From positions 1 to 64,000 of the forward strand of contig JAXMBX010000005.1 of assembly GCA_046349635.1 (NCBI GenBank): 64,000 nucleotides of DNA. Direction: 5' to 3'. Of this stretch, positions 1 through 9,000 are shown piece after piece. Source of the stretch: JAXMBX01 sp046349635 (lineage in GTDB: Bacteria > Planctomycetota > Planctomycetia > Planctomycetales > Planctomycetaceae). The notes under the pieces were generated by a model, which had not been told where the DNA came from, ran no database searches, and worked only from the letters and a program-made list of their open reading frames with translations. Position numbers and translations under genes: made by a program. Within the stretch, counting starts at the first letter, position 1. Every line of letters starts with the position of its first letter.

Positions 1-480
1 CTGCATGCGGGCGGCGCGCAGATGCGAGACCGGATAGAGGACAAAGAGCATATCCCTGGAAGGGGGAGAGCGATTCACGAGGGCGACGCGATACCAGTCG
101 TTACCGAGGAGGCGGGGGGGGTGTGTGTTCATGTCGCCGAGTCCGCCATGCGTAAAGGCAAGAGACCGGAGCGGCTCCAGCGAGGTTTCATCGGTGAAGG
201 TGGAGTCGATCAGTTCCCCGGAGGAGTTGCGGAGGACGAAGTGCGCCCCGGAGAGGCTGCGGAGGGCGTGCATCACGTTGTTGGTGAGGGGATAGTTCGA
301 GTTCACGAGGGAATCGACGACGTGCTGCAGTTGGGTGAGAGTCTGTTGTTCAACGTTGCGGGCTGCGATCCAGGCGGATGCAACGGTAATGAGAACGACC
401 GTCAATCCGAGCAGTGCGGAAAACGGCAGAAGGATTTGCCGGTGGATGGAGATACGGGAGGTCGTGGAGAAGGGCCACAT
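1..480 (-). CDS. Sensor protein N-terminus, probably a histidine kinase (cut by window start)
   Basis: Reading leftward from an ATG at 480, the frame is open to the window edge (160 codons) with no stop. Residues 1-15 are short and basic, residues 19-40 form a hydrophobic membrane segment, and the rest resembles an extracytoplasmic sensor domain containing a QQTLTQLQHVVDSL helix. This layout is typical of the N-terminus of a two-component sensor kinase; the kinase core would lie left of the window and is not visible, so the family call is inferred from the layout. The gene is divergent from the pseudopilin gene starting at 700, and the 219 bases between them must hold both promoters. Confidence 0.6.
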   Translation of the reverse strand, partial: MWPFSTTSRISIHRQILLPFSALLGLTVVLITVASAWIAARNVEQQTLTQLQHVVDSLVNSNYPLTNNVMHALRSLSGAHFVLRNSSGELIDSTFTDETSLEPLRSLAFTHGGLGDMNTHPPRLLGNDWYRVALVNRSPPSRDMLFVLYPVSHLRAARMQ

Positions 481-699
481 GAGGACACCGGCCTTTGGAA
501 TGAACTGCAGGATCAGAACGGATCAGGCTCCCGGATGGAGGGGCTGTCCTTTCATGATAAGAGATCATGATGGGAGAATAAAAGGGGAAGGACGATCAGA
601 GATTGTCCAGCGGTGGACAGGTTTTGTCCGCGAGAAATGCCGAGAAATCTGGCAGAATCAGGGTCGTTCGGGCAGTGATTACTTTCCAGGAAGGGTTTC

Positions 700-1716
700 A
701 TGATCAGGGGTACCGCTCCCCGGTGGGGATTCACGCTGATCGAGTTGAGCATGGTGATCGCGATGACTGCGGTCTTGATCACGCTTCTCTTGCCGGCAGT
801 CCAGAGCGCCCGGGAAACGGCACGGCGGACGGAATGCCGCAACAACATGCGTCAGATCGGCATTGCGCTGCAGAATTACGTCGATAGCTTCAGTGTGTTT
901 CCGCCAAGTTTCTGCATCACACCGGGGACGACGTGGACCGGGGACGAGGGTTCGCTTTCGATTCACGCGCGGTTGCTGCCGTTTCTGGATCAGATGAATG
1001 CGTATCGGCGGTTGAATCTGAACCAGGATTGGAAAGCCCAAATTGTGAGTGGGGTTCCCCAGTTCAGTGTGCCGGTCTTCCACTGTCCGAGTGACCGGCG
1101 GAACACGGAACCGCAGAAGTGGTCTTCCGCCGCGGCGTCCGTGGGAGTGAATTACGGGTTCTATGCGGGGAAATGGCTGGTGTACGATCCGCGAACGGGG
1201 AAAGGAGCGGATGGGGCGTTTGGAGTGAACGAGGCTATTTCGCCGGCCATGATCCGGGATGGCTTGAGCCAGACGATCGGGATCGCGGAAGTGAAGACGC
1301 ACACGAGACTGTTGCGGAATTCGGTTTCCGATCCCCCGCCGACACCTCCGCTGGGATTGGAGTGGAAACCGACCCCCGGTTACGCGGGAGGCGTCTCCAG
1401 CAACGATGAGAGCGGGCACACAGCGTGGTGTGACCCGCGAGTTGCGCAGGGCGGATTCACGACGTTGATCGGTCCGAACGGAACACGCGTCGGAGCGAAA
1501 CCTCTTCAAGAAGATTTTTGCAGCGTGGATGAGGGGAGTAGCCTGACGCGTCCGACCTATGCGGCCGTGACGGCGCGGAGCTATCACGTCAATGGAGTGA
1601 CGATCCTCTTGTTGGACGGATCGAGCCGGTTCATCAGCGACGGCTTCAAGATCGACCTGTGGCGCGCACTCGGTACACGCGACGGTAACGAAATGCTCGA
1701 TATCACGAGGTTCTGA
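700..1716 (+). CDS. DUF1559 domain protein with prepilin-type N-terminus
   Basis: 338 residues. The N-terminus carries a type IV prepilin cleavage and methylation signal (GFTLIEL, residues 10-16) followed by one hydrophobic helix to about residue 32. The body matches the DUF1559 family (SBP_bac_10-like), very abundant in planctomycetes. The C-terminus has the family's H-x9-DG motif in SYHVNGVTILLLDG. An AGGAAG ribosome site lies 7 bases before the ATG. Family members are thought to be pseudopilin-like envelope proteins exported by a type II/IV-pilus-like machine, but no defined function is known. It stands alone between a divergent sensor gene and a convergent oxidoreductase gene. Confidence 0.92.
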   Translation: MIRGTAPRWGFTLIELSMVIAMTAVLITLLLPAVQSARETARRTECRNNMRQIGIALQNYVDSFSVFPPSFCITPGTTWTGDEGSLSIHARLLPFLDQMNAYRRLNLNQDWKAQIVSGVPQFSVPVFHCPSDRRNTEPQKWSSAAASVGVNYGFYAGKWLVYDPRTGKGADGAFGVNEAISPAMIRDGLSQTIGIAEVKTHTRLLRNSVSDPPPTPPLGLEWKPTPGYAGGVSSNDESGHTAWCDPRVAQGGFTTLIGPNGTRVGAKPLQEDFCSVDEGSSLTRPTYAAVTARSYHVNGVTILLLDGSSRFISDGFKIDLWRALGTRDGNEMLDITRF

Positions 1717-1736
1717 ATTACGAGATTCGGAATCCG

Positions 1737-2786
1737 TCAGGCGAGAGGGAGTGTGACCGGAACACCGGTTTCGGCGCTGCGCGTGACCGCGTCCGTGAAC
1801 TCCATGTAGGAGACACCGGTGGGAAAGTCGGTCCGGTGGACCTGTTCGGTGCCGCGAATGGCGCCGATGAATTCCGCTTCGACGCGCCAGCCTCCCTTTT
1901 TCTCCGCGGGGAGATCGAGGAGCCGCATTTCCGGTTCATTGGCCCGTCCGACCCAGAGTTTTTCCTGGGGGCCGAATTCGAGCTTGATCGTGCCGCGATC
2001 ACCGTAGAGGTGGAGTTGTTTGCCGGGTCCGAAGAGGATGGTGCCGCTCATGTGATAGATGCCCCGGGCTCCGTTTTCGTATTGGGTCACGATCTGGACG
2101 CTGTCGGGGACGGTGACGGGGAGCTTCGTCTGGTCGTACGCGGACGGACGGATCGGCTCGAAGAGGGCAGTCTGAGCGAAGACGCGCGAGACACGGGGCG
2201 TCCAGCGTGAAGCGGTCTCATGGAGGATCCCCATGGCGAGGATATTGTTGCCGCTGATTTCACGGTCCTGCCGCCAGTGAAGGAAGGTGGAGTAATCGCG
2301 GAAGACGTCATCCGCGCCGATGATGACAGCCTCGCGGAGCTTGCCGATGTAGTCGTTCTGGATGAGGTCGGTGACGTATGTGTCGTAAGTCAGCCCGAAC
2401 GGGCTGGGGACGATCATGGCGACTTGCTTGGGGTGTGCCTGGGAGGCGGCGAGCATGGTTTTCGCCTCGGCGAGATTGCGGGCCATGCGGGCTTCCGTGA
2501 GGACGTGTTTCCCGGCGGCAAGGGCGGCACAGGTGACTTCGGCGTGCATGTTGGGCCAGGTGCCGATCATGACGGCGTCGACCTGGGGATCGGCGACGAG
2601 CTCCTGCCAGGCGTCGTATGTCTTGGGGATGCCGAACTGGGAGGCGATTTTGGCGGAGGATTCGGGGGTGCGATTGGCGACGCCGACGATTTCGACGCCG
2701 GGGATGGCACGAAAACCCGGGATGTGCCGGTCCCGCGTATTTGCCCCAGCCCCCACGATACCGATCCGAACGCGCTGCTCAGCCAT
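1737..2786 (-). CDS. Gfo/Idh/MocA family NAD(P)-dependent oxidoreductase
   Basis: About 349 residues. The N-terminal Rossmann fold begins with a dinucleotide-binding loop (GIVGAGANT, about residues 9-17), followed by a C-terminal alpha/beta substrate domain typical of the Gfo/Idh/MocA family. Members oxidise or reduce sugars, inositols and related polyols; planctomycetes have dozens and the substrate cannot be told here. The ATG at 2786 is chosen because a GGGTGG stretch lies 5 bases upstream; a GTG at 2795 would add three residues and sits only 4 bases from AAGGA. It converges on the DUF1559 gene with a 20-base gap. Confidence 0.93.
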   Translation of the reverse strand: MAEQRVRIGIVGAGANTRDRHIPGFRAIPGVEIVGVANRTPESSAKIASQFGIPKTYDAWQELVADPQVDAVMIGTWPNMHAEVTCAALAAGKHVLTEARMARNLAEAKTMLAASQAHPKQVAMIVPSPFGLTYDTYVTDLIQNDYIGKLREAVIIGADDVFRDYSTFLHWRQDREISGNNILAMGILHETASRWTPRVSRVFAQTALFEPIRPSAYDQTKLPVTVPDSVQIVTQYENGARGIYHMSGTILFGPGKQLHLYGDRGTIKLEFGPQEKLWVGRANEPEMRLLDLPAEKKGGWRVEAEFIGAIRGTEQVHRTDFPTGVSYMEFTDAVTRSAETGVPVTLPLA

Positions 2787-2905
2787 GTCGACCACCCATT
2801 CCTTGCGAAAACTGCAGAGAAATCAATCCGTGGTTGAGATTCTGTCCGGTGAGGATGCGGACGTCAACCGCTGAGGGGGTGGGGTGGAGGCGAGGAAGGA
2901 AAAGA

Positions 2906-4312
2906 CTACTTGGGGGTCTCTTTCTTCGGGGCGGCGTCGGTGAGGATCGGCTCTTCGCTGGGAGCGATGCGATCACTGCGGGGAGTGTGGGCCTGGGTCC
3001 ACTTCGCCATTTCCTCGACATGCTTGGGGAGATCGACCTTGTCGGAGCCCAGGACAACCTTGTTCACCAGGGGGACGATCATGGTGAAGGCTTCTTTGGT
3101 GATGTTTTTGTAGGACGCGAGGCGGGTCTTTTGCTCGACCTGCGCCAGCAGCCCCCAGCCTTTTTGTTTTTCTTTGTCGTCTTCCCAATGGAAGGCACAG
3201 TAGAGATTCCAGAAGCAGTACCTCCAGGCCCAGGAATCCTGCTGTTCGGCGAGTTCCCAGTCATCGGCCATCGTGCGGCCGAGTTTCACGAACTCGATGG
3301 CGATCAGCTCGATATTCAGGCCCCCTTGCGGGGTCTCAAGCGGGAGGCGACCGATCGCACGGGCCGAGGCGGTCCTGAGGAGCATGTCGCGTTCGTCGTT
3401 GACGACGATCTGCATGAGCTTCTGCACGACGATGGGGCGGCGCCCCTCTTCCGCTTCCACCTGACCGAGAACCCCCAGCGATTCGATGATCCGCAGCAGG
3501 TAGGCGGGTTCCTGAGAATTCTCGTTGGTGAGTTCATTGAGGAAACTCTGGACGATGCTGTTGCGGGTCTGGGGGGAGATGGAGGCATCGTGGAAGTACA
3601 GAGTCAGGCCGCGAACGGCGTGGATCTTTACCGCGGGAATCTGCTTACGGTCGCGCATGATCGCCATCAGCATGCGATAGGCGGGCTCGTACAGCTGGAC
3701 GTCCTCGTTTTTCTCGCGGAAGGTGAGGCGCGCGAGAAGGGCCGCCACATTCTGACGGACGTAGTAGTTGTTCTGCAGGAGCTTCATCTCATCGATCAGC
3801 TTGACGAGAATCTCCAGGTAGGCGTCGTGGACCTGAAAGCTCGAAGCGAGGTGGGAGTAGTAGAGATCGCGCAGGATCTGGGCGTTGATATCGTACAGCT
3901 TGAAGCGGAGTTCCGGCTGAGTCATGCGGGCGAGGTGGTACTTGATTCCGCGTTCGAGGAGCTTGCGGTCCTCATCACCCGAGAGCTTGCCGGAAATGAT
4001 CAAGTTCGAGAATGCGGCGCGATCCTTCTTGAAGTCCTCAACCGGTATCGCATTGACGAGCTTCATTTCCGGGGTGGTTCCCTTGGCGGGGGATTCGACG
4101 GAATCGCTGCCGAGGGGTTTGCCGGGGGGGGGCTTTTTCTTGTTCTTGGGATCTTTTGTCCCAGCGGTCGTTGGATTCGCATCGGCCCCTTTTTCCGGCT
4201 CTGCCCAAGCCGGTGTGGTGGCGCAAATCAAACAACATCCGACCCACGCAAAGAGGAGGGGGCGGAGCGGACCTGACGCCCGAAACCGGGAATTCACATT
4301 CAGTTTTGGCAC
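2906..4312 (-). CDS. Secreted HEAT-repeat-like protein of unknown function
   Basis: 468 residues. The likely start is a GTG at 4312, which has GAGGAA 6 bases upstream and places a signal peptide (hydrophobic run ending in TPAWA) at the N-terminus. A Pro/Lys/Asp-rich linker (about residues 38-65) follows. The remainder is almost all helical with repeated LLR..SARAIGRL-type units resembling HEAT/armadillo repeats, so a periplasmic or surface protein-binding scaffold is plausible. I recognise no catalytic motif and no named family. An upstream in-frame ATG at 4420 exists but would hide the signal peptide behind 36 extra residues. Confidence 0.75.
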   Translation of the reverse strand: MPKLNVNSRFRASGPLRPLLFAWVGCCLICATTPAWAEPEKGADANPTTAGTKDPKNKKKPPPGKPLGSDSVESPAKGTTPEMKLVNAIPVEDFKKDRAAFSNLIISGKLSGDEDRKLLERGIKYHLARMTQPELRFKLYDINAQILRDLYYSHLASSFQVHDAYLEILVKLIDEMKLLQNNYYVRQNVAALLARLTFREKNEDVQLYEPAYRMLMAIMRDRKQIPAVKIHAVRGLTLYFHDASISPQTRNSIVQSFLNELTNENSQEPAYLLRIIESLGVLGQVEAEEGRRPIVVQKLMQIVVNDERDMLLRTASARAIGRLPLETPQGGLNIELIAIEFVKLGRTMADDWELAEQQDSWAWRYCFWNLYCAFHWEDDKEKQKGWGLLAQVEQKTRLASYKNITKEAFTMIVPLVNKVVLGSDKVDLPKHVEEMAKWTQAHTPRSDRIAPSEEPILTDAAPKKETPK

Positions 4313-5034
4313 AAACGGTTCCTCGTCACGGCGTGGCTCACGGCCAGTCTCGGTTGGCAGCTGATCCCTGAAAACGCCCACTGGAATGATAGATCGACAG
4401 CCCGATGTCGAAAACGTCAAAACAGTTAGAGTCTCCGATCAGTGATTCTTTCAGAATCGTGATCTTAGCGGCTGGGGATCTTTTTGCCAGCTTCCTAATC
4501 ATCCTACTTTGAAAACGGAGGGGAGGCCACCAAATCGTCAGTTTTTGGGAAAGGCCCGACAGAGAAGAGATTGACGTGGGAAAACAAACGCCTTGAGAAC
4601 ATTAGCAAGAGAACTAGCGATTCGACAAACTCCGCGGATCAGTTGGACTGGACGTCCGGAAACTGATGCGAAGGGGATAGGATTTTGATGACTGAACCGG
4701 GGCGGAAGTTGCAGAGAATTGGGTGCGGACGAAGCAAAATTTCCGGTCCGGCGCCGGGAAAGTCCGTTCGGAGCGAATGGCTCTTTCCATAAGTGACAAG
4801 CTAGCGGCAGGTTAAGACGAGTGTCAAGAAGTTTTGAGGAAAAGGGGTTGAGACCGGGAAAGATACGCTCAAAAGATGGATTCAGGCCGAAAACATGAGA
4901 AAAATGGGGGGATTTGGGAGTGAATGCCTCACCGCCAGGGACTGGACGGGGGCGTGGCACAGGGCATGATACCAGAGCATTATGCCGGATATGATGGTCG
5001 TGCCTTCACCGAACATTCACGGGAGAGATGCGGC
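4313..5034. other. Intergenic region between divergent genes, no gene seen
   Basis: This 722-base region separates the minus-strand HEAT-like gene and the plus-strand deacetylase gene. Open frames in it lack family resemblance or a ribosome site and I do not call them. It must hold both promoters. The only clear structure is the inverted repeat at 4437-4464, annotated separately. Confidence 0.6.
4437..4464. promoter_or_regulatory. Imperfect inverted repeat upstream of the HEAT-like gene
   Basis: The core GATTCT-TTC-AGAATC (4444-4458) is a perfect 6-bp inverted repeat, extended outward by GATCA on the left and TGATC on the right with one unpaired base. It lies 125 bases upstream of the GTG start at 4312 and could be an operator or a hairpin. 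No regulator can be named. Confidence 0.4.
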
Positions 5035-5967
5035 ATGCCTCTGATCTATTTTGACCCCCGGTTTCAGGAGCATCAGACCGGGGAGCATCCGGAGTGTCCC
5101 GGGCGGTTGCAGAGCATCCAGACGCACCTGGAAAAGCAGGGGACGCTGAAACAGTGGACGCGGAAAGAGGTGGTCTCGGTGAAGCCTGCCCAGATGGAGG
5201 CGATTCATACCAAGAATTATCTGCAGGAACTGGAGAAACGGGCGGCTGCGGGGGGTGGGCGGATCGAGGCGGACACGGTCATGAGCCGGAAGTCGTGGGA
5301 GGTGGCACAACTGGCCGCCGGAACGGCCGTGGCGGCGGTCGATGAAGTGATCAAGGGGGAGCAGAAGCAGGCGGTGTGCCTGATCCGGCCTCCGGGACAT
5401 CATGCCCTCTCCAAAGGGGCGATGGGATTCTGCCTGTTAAACAACGTCGCCATCGCGGCGGCACATGCGCTGAATCAGCATCGATTGCAGCGGGTGCTGA
5501 TCGTGGATTGGGATGTGCATCACGGGAACGGGACGCAGGACATCTTCTACGAGTCGGGGCGGGTCTTTTTTTTCTCGGTGCATCGGTCGCCGTTTTATCC
5601 CGGGACGGGAGGGGCAATGGAGACCGGGACGGGAGAAGGACTCGGGACGAAGTTCAACCTGCCGTTGCGGTTCGGGGTGGCGAGGAAATCGTACATCGAG
5701 CAGTTCGAGACGGTGCTGACACAGGCGGCGGAAAAGTGCAAGCCGGAGTTGGTGCTGTTGAGCGCGGGGTTCGACGCGCACAAGGCGGATCCGATTGGAT
5801 CATTGGGGTTGGAGACGGAGGACTTCGAGCCACTCACGAAACTGGTTATGCAAGTGGCGAAGAGCCACTGCGGAGGGAAGCTGGTGAGCCTGCTGGAGGG
5901 GGGCTACAACCTGCAGGCGCTGGCAGAGAGCGTGGAAGTGCATCTCAACACGCTGGCGGCGGGGTGA
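5035..5967 (+). CDS. Histone deacetylase-family (acetylpolyamine amidohydrolase-like) deacetylase
   Basis: 310 residues from the ATG at 5035, preceded by GGGAGA. The HDAC/acetoin-utilization/APAH fold is clear: PPGHH (residues 119-123, with the general-base His pair), DWDVHHGNGT (158-167, zinc ligands D160 and H162), SAGFDAH (243-249, zinc ligand D247) and EGGYN (288-292, transition-state Tyr). All catalytic residues are present, so it should be an active zinc-dependent amidohydrolase. Bacterial members remove acetyl groups from polyamines, small molecules or protein lysines; the substrate is not determined by sequence. A longer in-frame start at 4924 is possible but adds unconserved residues. 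Confidence 0.93.
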   Translation: MPLIYFDPRFQEHQTGEHPECPGRLQSIQTHLEKQGTLKQWTRKEVVSVKPAQMEAIHTKNYLQELEKRAAAGGGRIEADTVMSRKSWEVAQLAAGTAVAAVDEVIKGEQKQAVCLIRPPGHHALSKGAMGFCLLNNVAIAAAHALNQHRLQRVLIVDWDVHHGNGTQDIFYESGRVFFFSVHRSPFYPGTGGAMETGTGEGLGTKFNLPLRFGVARKSYIEQFETVLTQAAEKCKPELVLLSAGFDAHKADPIGSLGLETEDFEPLTKLVMQVAKSHCGGKLVSLLEGGYNLQALAESVEVHLNTLAAG

Positions 5968-6035
5968 CGCTGGGCATAGCGAACGAGTTGAATCAAGTGT
6001 GAAGCCCGTCGGATTGAGTCATGAACTAATACTGA

Positions 6036-9000
6036 TCAGGTCACGGTGATAGCGGCGGTGTCGCGGGCGGAGGAGAAGGCCGTCGTGCCGCCGCGGGTGT
6101 TGGTGTCGATTTTGTTCCCTTCCACTCCTGAAGATTGGTCCCAGGCGGCGAAAGAGATTTGGCGTGAGCCGCTGAAGGTGGGGAGGGGTTTGAAGCGGAT
6201 CATCGTGCTGGCGACGGCGCGGAGCAAGAGGGAGTGGGACTGGTCGACGGAGCCGACGTTGGTCCAGTTGGCGCCGCAGTCCAAAGAGTATTGCCAGGTT
6301 CCGCCGGAGCTGGGGGCGGCGTAGAGGGCAATTCCCTTGGGGTCGGTGAACTCGATGTCGGTGATATAGTTGGCGCCGGCGGAGGCGATGAGGTCGAGGA
6401 TGGAGATGCCGGCGGGGTTGGTGTTGGAGGCGGAGATGGTGGGGAGCGTCGGGTTCCCTGACGGGTTGAGGACGGGGGCATCGTTCACGGTGTTGACGGT
6501 GACCGTGACACTGTCGGCACCGATGCTGAAGGGGGTTGTTGTACCGAAGATACTCGCGTCGACCTTGGTCCCTGCGGTCCCGCTCGATTGATCCCAGGCG
6601 CGGAAGTAGAGTTTGCGATCGCCGGTGCTGCTTCCATCGGGGACGAAGCGGAGAAAGGTGGAGGCATCGGACTTGAGCAGGAGGGCGCTGGACGGGGCAA
6701 CGGCGCCGATGGAAATCCAGTTAGTGCAATTGTTGAGAGAGTATTCCCAATGGCCGCCGATGTCCTGGACCTGGTAGACGGCGATTCCTTCAGGGCCGCC
6801 GTCTACGTCGGTGATATAGTCGTTGGGGGCGACACTGGCGATCAGGGTGCTGAGCTTGAAGCCGGGGTTGTTGAAGGCGGATTTATTGACGGTGGGGACG
6901 ACGGGGTTGAAGGTGTTGAAGAGCAACGGGGCGTCATTCACCGGCGTGATGGTGATGGTGGCGCTGTCGGCCTTGAGGCTCAAGGGTGTGGAGCCGCCGT
7001 TGGCGGTGACGTCCGCGTAGCCGCCGTTGGTGCCGGCAGACTGGTCCCAGGCGCGGAAGTAGACCTGCCGGGTGCCATTGAAGTTGGCGAGGGGGACGAA
7101 CCGCAAGCGGGTGTTGCCGGCAGGATCGGCAGCCAATAACAGAGCATGAGCGGGAGAGAGGCCGGTGATGGTGGTCCAGTTCGTACCGCCGTTGAGGGTG
7201 TATTGCCAGTTGCCTCCGGAGTTGGGTGCGGAGTAGAGGGCGAGCCCTTCGGGAGCGGCGGTATCGGGGTCGGTGATGTAGGCGTTGCCCAGAAGAGTGC
7301 TGGCGATGATGTCCTTGATGGCGGTGCCATTGTTGGCGATGGTGTCTTCGGTGAGGATGATCAGGGAGGGGTTGCCGGTGGGATTGAGGAGTGGGGCTTC
7401 GTTGGCGTTGAGGATGGTGATGGTGAAGACCTGTTCCAGGACGATGCCGGTGGATTCGGTGGTCCGGACGCGGATCGAGTATTTGGAGCGGGCTTCGTAG
7501 TCGAATTTGGCGGCGGTTTTCAGGTGGCCCTGGGCGTCGACGCGGAAGCTAGCGTTGTCGGTGGCACCTTTGCCGCTGACGAGGGTGTAGAGGTAGGTGC
7601 TGCCGGAGTTGGGGCCGGTGGTGGAGAGTTGTCCGAAGAGTGTGCCGCCGGGGAGGTTTTCAGAGACGGAGGGGGTGGGGAGGGAGAGAGTCAGAGGGGT
7701 GGTGATGGTGGCGTCGATGGTGAATTTGAGGACCGGCTGGTCGGGGACGTTGGAGTTGATGGTGACGAGGCCGCCGAAGTTGCCGCCGGTGTTGCCGTTC
7801 AAGCGGATGGTGAGATTGGCGGTTGCCCCTGCGGGGATCGGGTTCAGGGGAGTGACGAGGGAGAAGCCCTGGGGGAGCTGGATGGAGGAGATGACGAGGG
7901 GTTGAGAGCCGGTGTTCTTGACGGAGAAGACGGAATCGAGGGGAGTACCGAAGGGGGAGGATCCGAGGGGGCGAGATCGGTTTCGATACGGTACTGCTTC
8001 GAGGCGGCGTCTGTGATTTGAATTTGCGGAGTGAGGGAGCCGGTTTCGTAGGTGGAGGTATCGCCGGCTTTCCATGTGATCAGAGCGGCTGCATCGGCGG
8101 AGGCAATTTGCGGATTGATTACTCTCACTGATCCATTCACGGTGAATGCTAAAATGTAGCCACTGACGAGCGGACGGATGGAGGCGAAAGGGTCCGACGG
8201 GTTGAAAGGGAAGTCCTCGGGCTTGGACCAGGGGACCGCTTTTTCCGGGGGTAGCTCCAAGACCATGAGGGTGTTGGAATTACCATCCGTGTTACCACCG
8301 GGGTACACTGCGGTGTGATAGGCCTGAGGGTCTGAAACGACCTGAAAACCGGTTTGATTTGTGCCGACAGACAAGCCCCGGCTGCGGAAGATTTCGGGCA
8401 TCTTGTCGAGGAGGAGGAGATTGTTGGGGCTGTCCCAGGGCTCATCCTTGTGGAACTGATTGTAGAGAGCAGTTTCGCCGAGGTAGGGGAGGAGATAGAC
8501 GCGCCAACTGAGTTTGGGGTTGCCGTTGGCGTCGAAATAACTGGCGGGGAAATAGGTTGGGGTGACGGGGAACGTGTGGTAAGAATCATTGAAGTTCAAC
8601 ATGGCGAGGGCAATCGTATACAGTTCGTTCCAGGAGTCCGTGTAGGTTTGCTCAGGAACGAAGGTGGCATTGCCAATTGTCGTTGAATCAATAATTTCGT
8701 CCCCATGCCAGGTGGCGAAGGATTTGAAGTCGGCGGGAGAGATCGTGGGCTTCAGGTTTCGGACAGTGCCATAAGCCATGAGGGCGAGTAGGCCGTCGGC
8801 GGGGGTGTTTTCGAGACCTGCGAGATCGATGTTGGCGAGGGGATTGGCGGGGTCGAAGGGGATGTCATCGGGGCGAGTCCATTCGACAGCCTGGGAGGCC
8901 TGGGTTTCAAGGACGAGAATCGTACTGTTTGTGTTATCGCGAATGTCACGTAATGCGGGACCATGTCCGAGACCGCCGGAGGGGGGTTGCTGATTGTAAG

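Noticed and set aside
22..570. A 182-codon plus-strand frame at the window start
   Set aside because: Antisense to the sensor gene on the minus strand, which has a membrane helix and sensible sequence.
2618..4276. A 552-codon plus-strand frame
   Set aside because: It is antisense to the HEAT-like and oxidoreductase genes and its residues are typical of reverse-frame translation; the minus-strand gene has a signal peptide and ribosome site.
4538..4960. A 140-codon open frame on the minus strand in the 722-base gap
   Set aside because: It lacks a ribosome site, shows no family resemblance and is unlike neighbouring coding sequence; GC-rich antisense frames of this length are common here.
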